In this document: piece by piece, positions 16,490-25,201 of the stretch | Numbering within the stretch: position 1 is the stretch's first letter | Layout of the letters: every line of letters begins with the position of its first letter | Source of the DNA: Prevotellaceae bacterium | Lineage (GTDB): Bacteria; Bacteroidota; Bacteroidia; Bacteroidales; Bacteroidaceae | Reading direction: 5' to 3' | DNA length: 64,000 bases | NCBI GenBank assembly: GCA_019420585.1 | Contig: JAHZGX010000001.1 | Location: 26,165-90,164, forward strand | Program-made: the position numbers and the translations under genes | The notes under the pieces: generated by a model | Told to the model about the DNA's origin: nothing | The model's database searches: none | Seen by the model: the letters and a program-made list of their open reading frames with translations, nothing else

Positions 16490-17251
16490 ATGTGCAAATT
16501 GAAACCATATACAGAAGCAATGGACAATAGAAATGTGTCTGTTGCGTTTCGGTTTGATTTTTACAGCATGCCCTCTTTCCGAAACTCCTTTGTGGAACAG
16601 GTTAAAAGCAGTTTTGCCTTAAACGGGTTTACGGAACGGTTGTTGACAGAAGAAGAGAAACAGACAATAAATATAGATGCCGTTTGCGATATCCTGGACA
16701 ATTCCATAGAAGAGATGCTCAGCAAAAAGGTCTACAAGTTGGAACTTACTTTACCTCAAGACAGAGCCTCGGTTGATGTGTACATAAGTCCTTACTTTCT
16801 GTATGCACATTGCTCACGCAAACAGAACAAAGAATTGTCTTGGGATGAATTAAACAAAGTATTTCGTCTGCTGAAAGACAACGTCCAGCAAATTGATTTG
16901 CAGAATATGGCATGTATTACTGTTTTCCAGGCAGAAGTCGGTGGCAAGGAATTATGGCAAGTATTCGATCATGACGCATTTCCAACATTGGATGTGGAGA
17001 CAATGACCGTGGGGCGCTATGCAGATAGTCACCAGTATGATAACATTGTTGCAGAACTGGTGAGGATTGTAAAAATAGGTACGTGTCAACAAGCGGACGG
17101 ATCGGAAATAAATCCATGTTACCTTGTGAATATCACTTCCATAGGAAATCTGCAGGACAAGAATTCGTTCTTGGGAGATGTGCCTTGCGAGGAAGTCATG
17201 AAACAATTATATGAAAAGTCCTGCGAAGAAGCCACAAAATGTTTTAAATAG
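16490..17251 (+). CDS. Unknown 253-aa protein, first gene of MBL cassette
   Basis: I do not recognise the family. The protein is soluble, with no signal peptide or membrane segment. It starts MCKLKPYTEAMDNRNVSV; an internal ATG at residue 11 is an alternative start. The middle section contains alternating beta-like and helical stretches (KVYKLELTLPQD, VDVYISPYFLYAHC). A later part reads LVRIVKIGTCQQADGSEI. It ends CEEATKCFK and is followed after only 4 bp by a 58-codon gene and then an MBL hydrolase gene, so the three form an operon under the consensus promoter at 16419-16450. Base composition is AT-rich like the capsule genes. The tight grouping with an MBL enzyme suggests a partner or regulator of it. 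Confidence 0.75.
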   Translation: MCKLKPYTEAMDNRNVSVAFRFDFYSMPSFRNSFVEQVKSSFALNGFTERLLTEEEKQTINIDAVCDILDNSIEEMLSKKVYKLELTLPQDRASVDVYISPYFLYAHCSRKQNKELSWDELNKVFRLLKDNVQQIDLQNMACITVFQAEVGGKELWQVFDHDAFPTLDVETMTVGRYADSHQYDNIVAELVRIVKIGTCQQADGSEINPCYLVNITSIGNLQDKNSFLGDVPCEEVMKQLYEKSCEEATKCFK

Positions 17252-17255
17252 CATC

Positions 17256-17432
17256 ATGGTAAAAAAGCAACGCGAATCAAATAACACTCTCAGTGATAGT
17301 GTATTTATTCCCCGTGGAAGTGTTGGACCTGTAATATCTGGAGTAGTACGGAGCATACATGTTCAAGCCTATACCAAACGTCCCCTCTCTGCAGGGACAA
17401 AGGCTTATCGGGAAATTGGATATGACAGATAG
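17256..17432 (+). CDS. 58-aa unknown protein between two cassette genes
   Basis: A small gene starting MVKKQRESNNTLSD, 4 bp after the upstream stop and ending 2 bp before the next ATG. That spacing is the main argument that it is real. The sequence is basic in the C-terminal half (HVQAYTKRPLSAGTKAYREI) with a Gly/Val-rich middle (IPRGSVGPVISGVV). There is no signal peptide and no recognised domain. It could be an adaptor or a small partner protein of the unit. Confidence 0.6.
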   Translation: MVKKQRESNNTLSDSVFIPRGSVGPVISGVVRSIHVQAYTKRPLSAGTKAYREIGYDR

Positions 17433-17434
17433 TA

Positions 17435-18448
17435 ATGCAAAAAAGCGAATACATTGTAGACGATTTGCAGAATTTGTCATTAGACATATACACTATAGGT
17501 TATCCTGGCATGGGAGAAACCATTTTGACAATGATATGTGAGGGAAACACTGTTTTATTTACCACATTGACAGATTGTTATCTTACGTCTGATTGTAATT
17601 ATGTCAGCAACATATTAAATCAGAGAGGGGTTTCTGCCATTGATGCTTTCATCTGGACACATCCTGACGTGGATCATTCTGTGGGCATCTGTGATGTATT
17701 GTCTCAATTTGACTCGCTGCACAAAGCAAAAGTATATCTTCCGGAAGAATTTCATAATGGTATTCGGTACAAGGTCTGCAATGAAGCCATGGATGCTCTT
17801 TCGTATTTGAAAGAAAATTACAGTGTACGTAGTGATTATAATGTCTGTACTGTAGGTGTGACGGAGAATGAGACAAGAGGTTTGATTCGGCTAAGGTTCA
17901 AGGAAAAACATGGAGAGAAAAAGATTCGTTGTCAATGGCAATTTATGGCACCTTTTGGTGAACTTGCTTGGCGTCAGGTATCCAAGGACAACTTTACGCT
18001 CAACGATTTGTCCATTGTCTATTCCATGCATTTTAATGACGTGAATTTTTTGTTTTGTGGTGATTTGGCTGAACGTAGTGTTAAGTTCATGGACAGTCAA
18101 TACCTGCAGAATGTTTATTTCATAAAGATTCCACATCATGGTTCATGCAATGATAATAGTGGTTTTATACGGAAGTTGCAGGAGAATCAGGTAAAAGGAG
18201 CCTTGTCAGTAACGACATCGTTTCAGTCTACGCATCCTTATCCTGAAACATTGGAGGCCTACAAGAATATAAGTTGTGAGATTGATTGTACGGGGGACGC
18301 TGCACACACAGTGGAAAAGTATGGATGTATCAAGGCTTCGTTTAACATTTGCTCATTGGTGCATCAGACAGAACTTTCCGGTAACGCATTTTGTTATTAT
18401 CGGCAAATGGAGAATCACATAACTGACGCGTTATGTTATAAGGACTAA
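17435..18448 (+). CDS. Metallo-beta-lactamase-fold hydrolase, ComEC C-terminal type
   Basis: A 337-aa protein with the MBL metal-binding motifs: HPDVDH (H76, D78, D80, H81), CGDLAE with D210, and IPHHGS (H234, H235). The PHHGS motif and the Asp in place of the second His of HxHxDH are features of the ComEC/Rec2 C-terminal MBL domain, a nuclease or phosphodiesterase-like group. There is no membrane part, so it is not a DNA-uptake channel. Soluble relatives occur in phage-defence and nucleotide-signalling neighbourhoods, but none that I know matches this exact gene trio. It is the last gene of the cassette. A second wzx fragment begins 53 bp downstream. Confidence 0.85.
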   Translation: MQKSEYIVDDLQNLSLDIYTIGYPGMGETILTMICEGNTVLFTTLTDCYLTSDCNYVSNILNQRGVSAIDAFIWTHPDVDHSVGICDVLSQFDSLHKAKVYLPEEFHNGIRYKVCNEAMDALSYLKENYSVRSDYNVCTVGVTENETRGLIRLRFKEKHGEKKIRCQWQFMAPFGELAWRQVSKDNFTLNDLSIVYSMHFNDVNFLFCGDLAERSVKFMDSQYLQNVYFIKIPHHGSCNDNSGFIRKLQENQVKGALSVTTSFQSTHPYPETLEAYKNISCEIDCTGDAAHTVEKYGCIKASFNICSLVHQTELSGNAFCYYRQMENHITDALCYKD

Positions 18449-18501
18449 TGGCTTTAGTCAATAAGGCAGGTTCTTTCCACATCATCGATTTGCAATAAAT
18501 C

Positions 18502-18633
18502 ATGCCTACACAATCTGAAAACACAAAACGCATTGCCAGGAATACGTTGATGCTCTATGCGCGTATGCTGTTCAGCATCGGCCTGAACTTCTCCTCAAAG
18601 ACGAGGAACATAGAGAAGTGGGTGATTGAATAA
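18502..18633 (+). pseudogene. wzx flippase 5' fragment, copy 2
   Basis: A 43-codon frame starting MPTQSENTKRIARNTLMLY and continuing with the same non-flippase tail as copy 1 (IGLNFSSKTRNIEKW). It is in the same orientation as copy 1, and the two bracket the MBL cassette as direct repeats of about 130 bp with substantial divergence. An intact, unrelated flippase gene starts 145 bp downstream. Bases 18634-18778 hold no recognisable signal. Confidence 0.7.
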
Positions 18634-18778
18634 AGGGTGTAGTACAATACAAGTTTACTTCATCTTTGTTCTGTATAATGGCATATTTTCGCCATCGTTT
18701 TGTTGATGGAGGAGCGGGTATAGCCAACATCGGGTGAAAAATTAGAAAATAATGTTTGAGTTCACAGACTGAAATGTC

Positions 18779-20227
18779 ATGTGTAAGCAAAAAGAGAATA
18801 CTTTAAAACAGCAAACAAAACGGGGATTATATTGGAGTTTCTTTAATCAATTTGCCAATTATGGAATGCAGTTTTGTGTTGGTATTGTCATGGCTCGTTT
18901 GTTGTCTCCGTCCGATTATGGCATTACGGCATTGCCTGCAGTATTTATGGCTGTGGCTGGCATTTTTCAGAATGGAGGATTATATCCTGCATTGGTACGA
19001 AAAAAAGATTTGAACGAGGAAGACTTGTCCACCTCCTTTATATATAGTATTGTTGTAGGTGTTGTCTTATATGTGGTTCTGTTCTTTTCTGCACCTTGGA
19101 TTGCTGATTTTTATAATACACAGGTACTTGTGCCTTTGATTCGAGTGACAGCATTGGGTTTCTTGTGGGGGCCGTTGGGTACGCCGCAAAATGTAATACT
19201 GAATAGGAGACTTGACTTCAAGACTCCGGCAAAGATATCAATTGCAACGAAAATTGCAGGTGGATGTGTAGGAATCGCCATGGCATATATGGGATATGGT
19301 TTGTGGGCATTGGTCGTGTCTGGTCTGTTGGCCAGTTTGCTGGGGCTTATGCTAACATGGATTGTTGTCCGATGGCTTCCGACAACAGGATGGTCACGTT
19401 CTTCTTTCAAATATCTGTGGGGATTTGGAAACAAACTTATGGCTTCGGGATTACTGGATACATTGTATAGTAATATAGTGCCAGTTTTTATAGGCAAGTA
19501 TTATAGTCCTGCTGATCTTGGAGTCTATAATCGTGCCAGGGGGTATGCGGCTATGCCCTCTCAAAATATTACAGGAGTGATACAAGGAGTTACTTTTCCT
19601 GTCTTGAGCAAGATGCAGGACGACAAAGAACGCTTGGCATATAATTATAGGAAAATGTTGAAAACAACAGCGTTTATTATTTTCCCGATTATGTTGATGC
19701 TTTCTGCTTTAGCGCGTCCTTTGGTTATTACTTTGGTGACTGTCAAATGGGAAGCATGCATCATCCTTTTGCAGATAATATGTTTTACGATGATGTGGTA
19801 TCCTATCCATGCTCTTAATCTCAATCTGTTGCAGGTAAAAGGACGCTCAGACTTGTTCCTGCGTTTGGAAATCATTAAAAAGGTAATAGGTTTGTGTATT
19901 ATGGCATGTACATTGCCACAAGGGATAATAGTGTTTTGTTACGGCACTTTTGTGTCAAGCATGATAGCCCTTGCCATAAATACTTATTACACTGGCAAGA
20001 TTATTGGAATAGGGTATTTAAGGCAGATGGGTGACCTGTTGCCAATTTTTGTTCTGTCTATGGTGATGTTTGCCGCTATACATGTTGCGAATACGTTTAT
20101 TTCCACATTATGGCTCCAGATTATATGTGGAGCCACCGTTGGATTCATTGTATACATAGGTGGGGCATATCTGTTCCGGTTCTGTGAGTTGGAAGAGGTA
20201 AAGTACATGCTTAACAAGAATAAGTAA
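18779..20227 (+). CDS. Lipopolysaccharide/capsule flippase (Wzx/WzxC-type)
   Basis: A 482-aa integral membrane protein with about 12 to 14 predicted helices, which would flip undecaprenyl-linked repeat units across the inner membrane. The N-terminal pattern KRGLYWSFFNQFANYGMQF and the following ARLLSPSDYGITALPAVF are typical of the polysaccharide_synt family (WzxC branch of MOP exporters). It begins the AT-rich polysaccharide operon. The N-terminus differs from the two flippase fragments upstream, so those come from a different, lost flippase gene. Confidence 0.93.
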   Translation: MCKQKENTLKQQTKRGLYWSFFNQFANYGMQFCVGIVMARLLSPSDYGITALPAVFMAVAGIFQNGGLYPALVRKKDLNEEDLSTSFIYSIVVGVVLYVVLFFSAPWIADFYNTQVLVPLIRVTALGFLWGPLGTPQNVILNRRLDFKTPAKISIATKIAGGCVGIAMAYMGYGLWALVVSGLLASLLGLMLTWIVVRWLPTTGWSRSSFKYLWGFGNKLMASGLLDTLYSNIVPVFIGKYYSPADLGVYNRARGYAAMPSQNITGVIQGVTFPVLSKMQDDKERLAYNYRKMLKTTAFIIFPIMLMLSALARPLVITLVTVKWEACIILLQIICFTMMWYPIHALNLNLLQVKGRSDLFLRLEIIKKVIGLCIMACTLPQGIIVFCYGTFVSSMIALAINTYYTGKIIGIGYLRQMGDLLPIFVLSMVMFAAIHVANTFISTLWLQIICGATVGFIVYIGGAYLFRFCELEEVKYMLNKNK

Positions 20228-20238
20228 AATTTGATTCT

Positions 20239-21345
20239 ATGGCTGATAAAATAACAGTGACATCTCCGTTGTTGCCTAATCTTGATGAGTTCAGCACGAT
20301 GTTGAAAGATATTTGGGCAAGTAAGTGGATTACGAACAATGGTTCTTTTCACCGGCAATTGGAACAAGAATTGGCCACCTATTTAAAGGTACCTTATATC
20401 TCTTTGTTCACCAATGGAACGCTCCCATTGGTGACAGCCTTGCAGGCCTTACGGATTACGGGCGAAGTTATCACTACTCCATATAGTTTTGTGGCTACGA
20501 CTCATGCCCTTTGGTGGAACGGTATTAAGCCTGTGTTTGTGGATATAGACCCGAGTACTGGTAATATTGATCCAGGCAAGATAGAGGCTGCCATCACTCC
20601 AAAAACTACGGCCATTATGCCTGTACATGTATATGGTAAACCATGTGATACCAAGCGTATCCAAGAAATAGCTGACCAGTATGGACTAAAAGTCATCTAC
20701 GATGCTGCCCATGCTTTTGGCGTGGAGGTGAATGGTGAAAGTGTATTGAATGCGGGAGATTTGTCCACTCTCAGTTTCCATGCCACAAAGGTGTATAATA
20801 CTATAGAGGGTGGCGCAATGGTGATGCAGGATGTGAAGACCAAGCAGCGTATTGACTATTTGAAGAATTTCGGCTTTGCCAATGAGACAACTGTAGTTGG
20901 ACCTGGTATCAACAGCAAGATGGATGAGATACGTGCTGCATACGGTCTGCTGAACCTTAAACAAGTGGATGCTGCCATCGAAGCCCGTTGTCATGTCGCG
21001 ATGAAATACCGAGAAGCCTTCCACAACGTTCCTGGCATTACTTTCTTTAACGATATGCCCGGTGTTCGTCACAACTATAGTTATTTTCCTATTTTCGTAG
21101 ATGCTGGGCAATATGGTATGACTCGCGATGAATTATATTTCAAGATGAAAGAGGCAGGCGTATTGGGACGACGATATTTCTATCCGTTGATCAGTGAATT
21201 TTCCACATATCGTGGACTTGATAGCGCCGGTCCTATCAATCTGCCAAATGCGCATAAGATGGCAGAGAGCGTAATTTGTCTACCCATGCACCATGCAATG
21301 GGTGAAGAGGACATAGAAAGAACTATTGGAATAATTATAAGATAA
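20239..21345 (+). CDS. DegT/DnrJ/EryC1/StrS sugar aminotransferase
   Basis: A 368-aa PLP enzyme that transfers an amino group to a nucleotide-linked keto-sugar to build an amino sugar of the repeat unit. The PLP Lys is K184 in SFHATK, with D155 in YDAAHA expected to bind the pyridine nitrogen. The N-terminus and overall pattern resemble FdtB/QdtB/VioA-type enzymes acting on dTDP-4- or 3-keto-6-deoxyglucose. No dehydratase or ketoisomerase gene is in the window, so substrate is unproven. It starts 11 bp after the flippase gene and ends 1 bp before the CapK-like gene. Confidence 0.92.
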   Translation: MADKITVTSPLLPNLDEFSTMLKDIWASKWITNNGSFHRQLEQELATYLKVPYISLFTNGTLPLVTALQALRITGEVITTPYSFVATTHALWWNGIKPVFVDIDPSTGNIDPGKIEAAITPKTTAIMPVHVYGKPCDTKRIQEIADQYGLKVIYDAAHAFGVEVNGESVLNAGDLSTLSFHATKVYNTIEGGAMVMQDVKTKQRIDYLKNFGFANETTVVGPGINSKMDEIRAAYGLLNLKQVDAAIEARCHVAMKYREAFHNVPGITFFNDMPGVRHNYSYFPIFVDAGQYGMTRDELYFKMKEAGVLGRRYFYPLISEFSTYRGLDSAGPINLPNAHKMAESVICLPMHHAMGEEDIERTIGIIIR

Positions 21346-21346
21346 A

Positions 21347-22705
21347 ATGGATTTGCACGCAAAGCAGTTGAGGGACGAATTCTGGAAAAATGATGCTCTC
21401 AATGGTTCTCCTATAGGAAAACCATACCGAGAAATAGAGTTTATCTCTGAACACTCCGAGAAGGAGGGGCGCTGCATCAGAGAGCGGAAACTATATGATA
21501 TGTTGGAGTATGCAAGGATAAATTCTCCATATTATCAAAAGATTACCCCCCCCTATAACCCCAAGGATAATCTTTCTGAATATCTGAAATCTTTCCCGAT
21601 AATGAACAAAATCAGGTATCTGAATAATTATGATAGCATCAAGATACCAGAACATCTCATTCCGGGGCAAGTTGGTAAGGTGCATATCCAATCAACGTCT
21701 GGGTCTACTGGCACTCCGTTCAAAGTTCCGCAGGATACGATGAAAAGACAGCGCAGGGTGGCAGAGTTGAAGTACTTTGGCAAGATTGTAGGTTTTGAGA
21801 CACATGAGATGCTGATACATCTACGTACGTGGAATAGATGGCAGAGCAAAACATCGGAACAGATAAAGTCAGAGAACATAATCCCATTTGACATCTCGCA
21901 GATGAGCGATGAGAAACTGGCAGAACTCTGTGATATCATAGCAACAAACAAGGCATTGTGTTTAAGGGCCTATGCATCATCTTTTGATCTTCTTGCCAAG
22001 TTTGTAAGGGCTCATCCCATGAGTTTCCCATCACTGAAAGTTTGTATAGCAGGCAGTGAGGCTCTTCTTGACGATGTTCGTGCAAATGTCAAGGAGATAC
22101 TGCATTGTGAGATAATATCGCAATATGCTAATGAGGAATGTGGGATACTTGCACAAGAGCGAGTGCCGACAAAAGAGAAAGATAATGTGATGTATATGAA
22201 CCACTCTGGCTACTATTTTGAATTGCTCAGAATGGACAGCGATGAACCGGCCGCATACGGCGAACTTGGCAGAATCGTGATAACCGATTTGCATAACCAT
22301 GCTTTTCCAATTATCCGTTATGACAACGGTGATGTCGGTATAATGGCTCCCCCGAATGAATATAGTAATGGGTATCCTGTATTGAAGAATCTTTATGGAC
22401 GGAGGTTTGATGTGTGTTATACAACTTGTAATCAACCTTTTTCTCCAATGGCAATTGGCCGAGTGATGAAACATTACGATGAGATTGCACAATGGCAGTT
22501 CATACAAAAGGGGCAAAAGGAATATCTTCTTAAGATTGTGATGAAAACAGAAAAGCCTGCATGGAAGTATCTTCAACCTGTACTTCCTGTCTTGAGGGAG
22601 ACGCTTGGGGAAGATGCTATAATCACAATCTTGCAAACAGACGAAATTCCGGTTCTGGCTTCAGGAAAACGTAAACCTGTAGTCAATGAGTGGAAACAAC
22701 AATAG
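21347..22705 (+). CDS. CapK/PaaK-like adenylate-forming ligase with C8 tract
   Basis: A 452-aa protein of the phenylacetate-CoA ligase-like group common in capsule clusters (CapK). The phosphate-binding loop STSGSTGTPF is near residues 119-128. The adenylate-forming core continues with SEALLDDVR, YANEECG and IRYDNGDVG. Such enzymes activate a carboxylate for transfer to a sugar or carrier, but the substrate is unknown. A C8 run at 21546-21553 covers codons 67-69. Gain or loss of one C would stop translation soon after residue 70, so this gene may switch on and off. In this sequence it is on. The 3' end overlaps the next gene by 20 bp. Confidence 0.88.
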   Translation: MDLHAKQLRDEFWKNDALNGSPIGKPYREIEFISEHSEKEGRCIRERKLYDMLEYARINSPYYQKITPPYNPKDNLSEYLKSFPIMNKIRYLNNYDSIKIPEHLIPGQVGKVHIQSTSGSTGTPFKVPQDTMKRQRRVAELKYFGKIVGFETHEMLIHLRTWNRWQSKTSEQIKSENIIPFDISQMSDEKLAELCDIIATNKALCLRAYASSFDLLAKFVRAHPMSFPSLKVCIAGSEALLDDVRANVKEILHCEIISQYANEECGILAQERVPTKEKDNVMYMNHSGYYFELLRMDSDEPAAYGELGRIVITDLHNHAFPIIRYDNGDVGIMAPPNEYSNGYPVLKNLYGRRFDVCYTTCNQPFSPMAIGRVMKHYDEIAQWQFIQKGQKEYLLKIVMKTEKPAWKYLQPVLPVLRETLGEDAIITILQTDEIPVLASGKRKPVVNEWKQQ

Positions 22706-23387
22706 AAAATTGATGAAGGAAAAGAAACTTTATGCTCTAGGCGTAGGTCACAATACTCCTGTCTTTATTGATATAGCAGAACAATGCGGTTATAAGGTGG
22801 TTGGACTATATCACTATAACAATGAGCGTACGGGAGAGATTGACCACGGCTTTTGTATATTAGGCTCATTTAATCACCTGTTTGCTACTGACGATTTGCA
22901 GGGCAAGTCATTCTTGTTGACAATGGGCGACAATACCATACGTTCACAACTCATAGAAAGGATAATCTCCTTGGGAGGTGATGTGCCGACTTTGATACAT
23001 CCCACAGCAGTAGTATCACGTTTTGCCCGAATTTCTAGCATCGGTGTCTATGTTGGCGCATTCACTCATGTTCAGGCAGATACAGAGATAGAACAAGGTA
23101 CAGTTATATTGTCTGGTGTAAACATTTCACATACTAATCATATAGGTAAATATTGTTTTGTCGCAGGCGGTGCAACTATAGGCGCATACACGGTTGTGGA
23201 GGATTATGTCTTTGTTGGACAAGGTGCATTGTCAATATCTGGGAAAGTAGGCAGGATAGGTTGTCACTCATGTGTTGGAGCGAAATCCTTGCTGACAAAG
23301 GAGGTCAATGCTTTTAGTGTTGTGATGGGAAGTCCCGCAAGAGAAATCAAGAAAGACAAGTATTTGCAAAATTTCGGGGGGGGGTAA
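22686..23387 (+). CDS. NeuD/PglD-like sugar O- or N-acetyltransferase
   Basis: A 233-aa enzyme with an N-terminal PglD-type nucleotide-sugar binding domain (KKLYALGVGHNTPVFIDIA) and a C-terminal left-handed beta-helix of hexapeptide repeats (GVYVGAFTHV, GTVILSGVNISH, GKYCFVAGGATIG). The His in NISHTNH fits the catalytic base. It probably acetylates the amino group made by the upstream aminotransferase. The start at 22686 overlaps the previous gene; an internal ATG at 22713 is an alternative. The last codons lie in a G9 tract (23376-23384) ending in the stop. A length change would replace the last residues and extend the protein slightly instead of truncating it. Confidence 0.9.
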   Translation: MSGNNNRKLMKEKKLYALGVGHNTPVFIDIAEQCGYKVVGLYHYNNERTGEIDHGFCILGSFNHLFATDDLQGKSFLLTMGDNTIRSQLIERIISLGGDVPTLIHPTAVVSRFARISSIGVYVGAFTHVQADTEIEQGTVILSGVNISHTNHIGKYCFVAGGATIGAYTVVEDYVFVGQGALSISGKVGRIGCHSCVGAKSLLTKEVNAFSVVMGSPAREIKKDKYLQNFGGG

Positions 23388-23445
23388 ATGCAGAGTTTTG
23401 TCTTTATCTCTCCCTTGTGGCGTAGTAGCATAGGAGAGATTAAAG

Positions 23446-24690
23446 GTGAATCGGAAGAAGATACTTCTACTTGGAGGTTCCGCTCAGCAACTTGTTGCTA
23501 TTTGTGCGGCAAGGGAATTGGGATATTATACGGTTGTTATGGACTATCTTCTGGATAATCCTGGACAACACGAAGCGGACAAGTTTTACAGGGAAAGTAC
23601 AACGGACATTGAAGCAGTTTATAAGATTGCAAAAAAAGAGCAGGTTTCAGGAATCCTTGCGTACGCTTCTGACCCCGCTGCGCTTCCAGCTGCAATAGTA
23701 GCAGAAAGACTGGGACTGCCCACAAATCCGGCCGACAGCGTGAAGATACTCGGATTGAAATATTCTTGGCGGCAGTTCCTGCAAGAGAATGGTTTTGCCT
23801 GTCCGAAATATCATTCATTCCATCCGCAGACACCGATATCTGAAATAAAGAAAGCAGCGGAGATATTCCGGTTCCCCTTGGTTGTAAAGCCTACAGATTC
23901 TTCGGGTAGTAAAGGCGTTACTATGCTGAATGGTTGGGATGGACTGGAAAAAGCAATTTTATGGGCTGATTCCTATTCTCGTAATAAAGTATTGTTAATA
24001 GAAGAATATATTCATAGAGGCTTTTCATCCGTAGTAGGAGGTGACATCTTTGTGTGGGATGGTAAGATAGTCCTATATGGTGAGATGGAGTGTCTTAGAG
24101 ATACATGCAAGAGTCCTTTGATTCCTATTGGGGAAAAAAAACCTTTGCTGGTGACGGATTTCCAAAGGAAGCAGATAAACAAGGAGTTGCAGCGAATTGT
24201 CTCGGTTTTGGGAATACGTTTTGGTGAACTTAATATGGAGATAATTCTTGATAAGGAAGACAATGTTCATTTTCTTGAATTGGGACCGCGAGCTGGAGGC
24301 AACATGATACCCATCCAACTCAGTGATGCTTTTGGTATAGACCTCGTGAAAGCAAACGTGCAGGCTGCCATGGGGGAGATTCCTGATTTCATTGGTAAGC
24401 CAGTCAAAGCACTCCCTGGTTGTTATATGCATTATGTGCTTCATAGTTACGAGGATGGCAGATATGAAGGAATAGAGATAGAAAAAAGCATTGAAAGGTT
24501 TGTATATCGTAAAGTGATATATAAGCAGCCGGGGGATAGTGTGGAGGTATTTGACGGAGCGGGCAAGGCTCTCGGTATTATTTTCCTGCATTTTGACACA
24601 ATAGAGCAGATGGAAGATTTCTGTTTGAAAAAAGATGATTATATTAGAGTCGTTTTAGAGAAGAAAAACCATGTACAATATGGAGAATAA
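23446..24690 (+). CDS. ATP-grasp ligase
   Basis: A 414-aa ATP-grasp enzyme resembling carbamoyl-phosphate synthase and PurT-type ligases. It starts at GTG 23446 with a Rossmann-like preATP-grasp domain (KKILLLGGSAQQ). The ATP-grasp core follows (FPLVVKPTDSSGSKGV, LLIEEYI, ELNMEIIL, FLELGPRAGGNMIP with the metal-binding acidic residues). In polysaccharide clusters such enzymes often attach an amino acid or carboxylate to an amino sugar by an amide bond. With the aminotransferase, CapK-like and acetyltransferase genes it suggests an unusual acylated or aminoacylated sugar. The 3' end overlaps the GNAT gene by 20 bp. Confidence 0.88.
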   Translation: MNRKKILLLGGSAQQLVAICAARELGYYTVVMDYLLDNPGQHEADKFYRESTTDIEAVYKIAKKEQVSGILAYASDPAALPAAIVAERLGLPTNPADSVKILGLKYSWRQFLQENGFACPKYHSFHPQTPISEIKKAAEIFRFPLVVKPTDSSGSKGVTMLNGWDGLEKAILWADSYSRNKVLLIEEYIHRGFSSVVGGDIFVWDGKIVLYGEMECLRDTCKSPLIPIGEKKPLLVTDFQRKQINKELQRIVSVLGIRFGELNMEIILDKEDNVHFLELGPRAGGNMIPIQLSDAFGIDLVKANVQAAMGEIPDFIGKPVKALPGCYMHYVLHSYEDGRYEGIEIEKSIERFVYRKVIYKQPGDSVEVFDGAGKALGIIFLHFDTIEQMEDFCLKKDDYIRVVLEKKNHVQYGE

Positions 24691-25132
24691 CCATATACAT
24701 ACGCTTGTTTTTAGCAAGTTGGCGTGTACAGAACTACTGACATTCTTCAAACTGATAAAAAGTGATTTTGCTTCATTTGACAATCCGTTGTTTTTGAAAG
24801 AGTATGCTGCGAAATTATCTCAAAATGCAGATTTTGTTGTCTGCTACAGTGAGACTAGAACAATTATTGGTATGATAGCAGTATATATGAATCGCCCCCC
24901 CTTATGTTATATTTCTCATGTCAGTGTATTACCCGTATATCGTAAATGCGGAATTTTCAGCGCCATGTGTCACCATCTTGAGCAAGAAGCCATGCGGCAT
25001 GGGTGTAGTGATATAAAACTTGAGGTGAAAATAGATAACCTACCTGCATTGAGAGCATATGGAAAAAACGGTTTTGTTATTGCAGAGAAGGCAAAAGATG
25101 ATAGTGTGTATATGATTAAGAGTATTGTATAA
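24671..25132 (+). CDS. GNAT family N-acetyltransferase with C7 tract
   Basis: A 153-aa acetyl-CoA-dependent acyltransferase. The GNAT core is visible: ISHVSVLPVYRKCGIFSAMCHHL is motif A with the acetyl-CoA loop, and NLPALRAYGKNGFV is motif B. Start at 24671, or at ATG 24680 (MENNHIHTL). It probably modifies the same sugar as the neighbouring enzymes, or the amino acid attached by the ATP-grasp protein. A C7 run at 24895-24901 lies at codons 75-77, halfway along, where a slip would destroy motif A. The frame is intact here. A 69-bp gap separates it from the acyltransferase gene. Confidence 0.85.
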   Translation: MYNMENNHIHTLVFSKLACTELLTFFKLIKSDFASFDNPLFLKEYAAKLSQNADFVVCYSETRTIIGMIAVYMNRPPLCYISHVSVLPVYRKCGIFSAMCHHLEQEAMRHGCSDIKLEVKIDNLPALRAYGKNGFVIAEKAKDDSVYMIKSIV

Positions 25133-25201
25133 ATAGGCATAGTAATTGTCTGCATGTTCAATCTTTGCCTGTATTCTATGTGAAAAAACAGGGTTTTTAT
25201 C

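Noticed and set aside
23376..23446. Slippage of the G9 tract fusing the NeuD-like and ATP-grasp proteins
   Set aside because: With one G removed the frame does enter that of the ATP-grasp gene, but a TAG at 23431-23433 stops it before the GTG start, so no fusion is possible.
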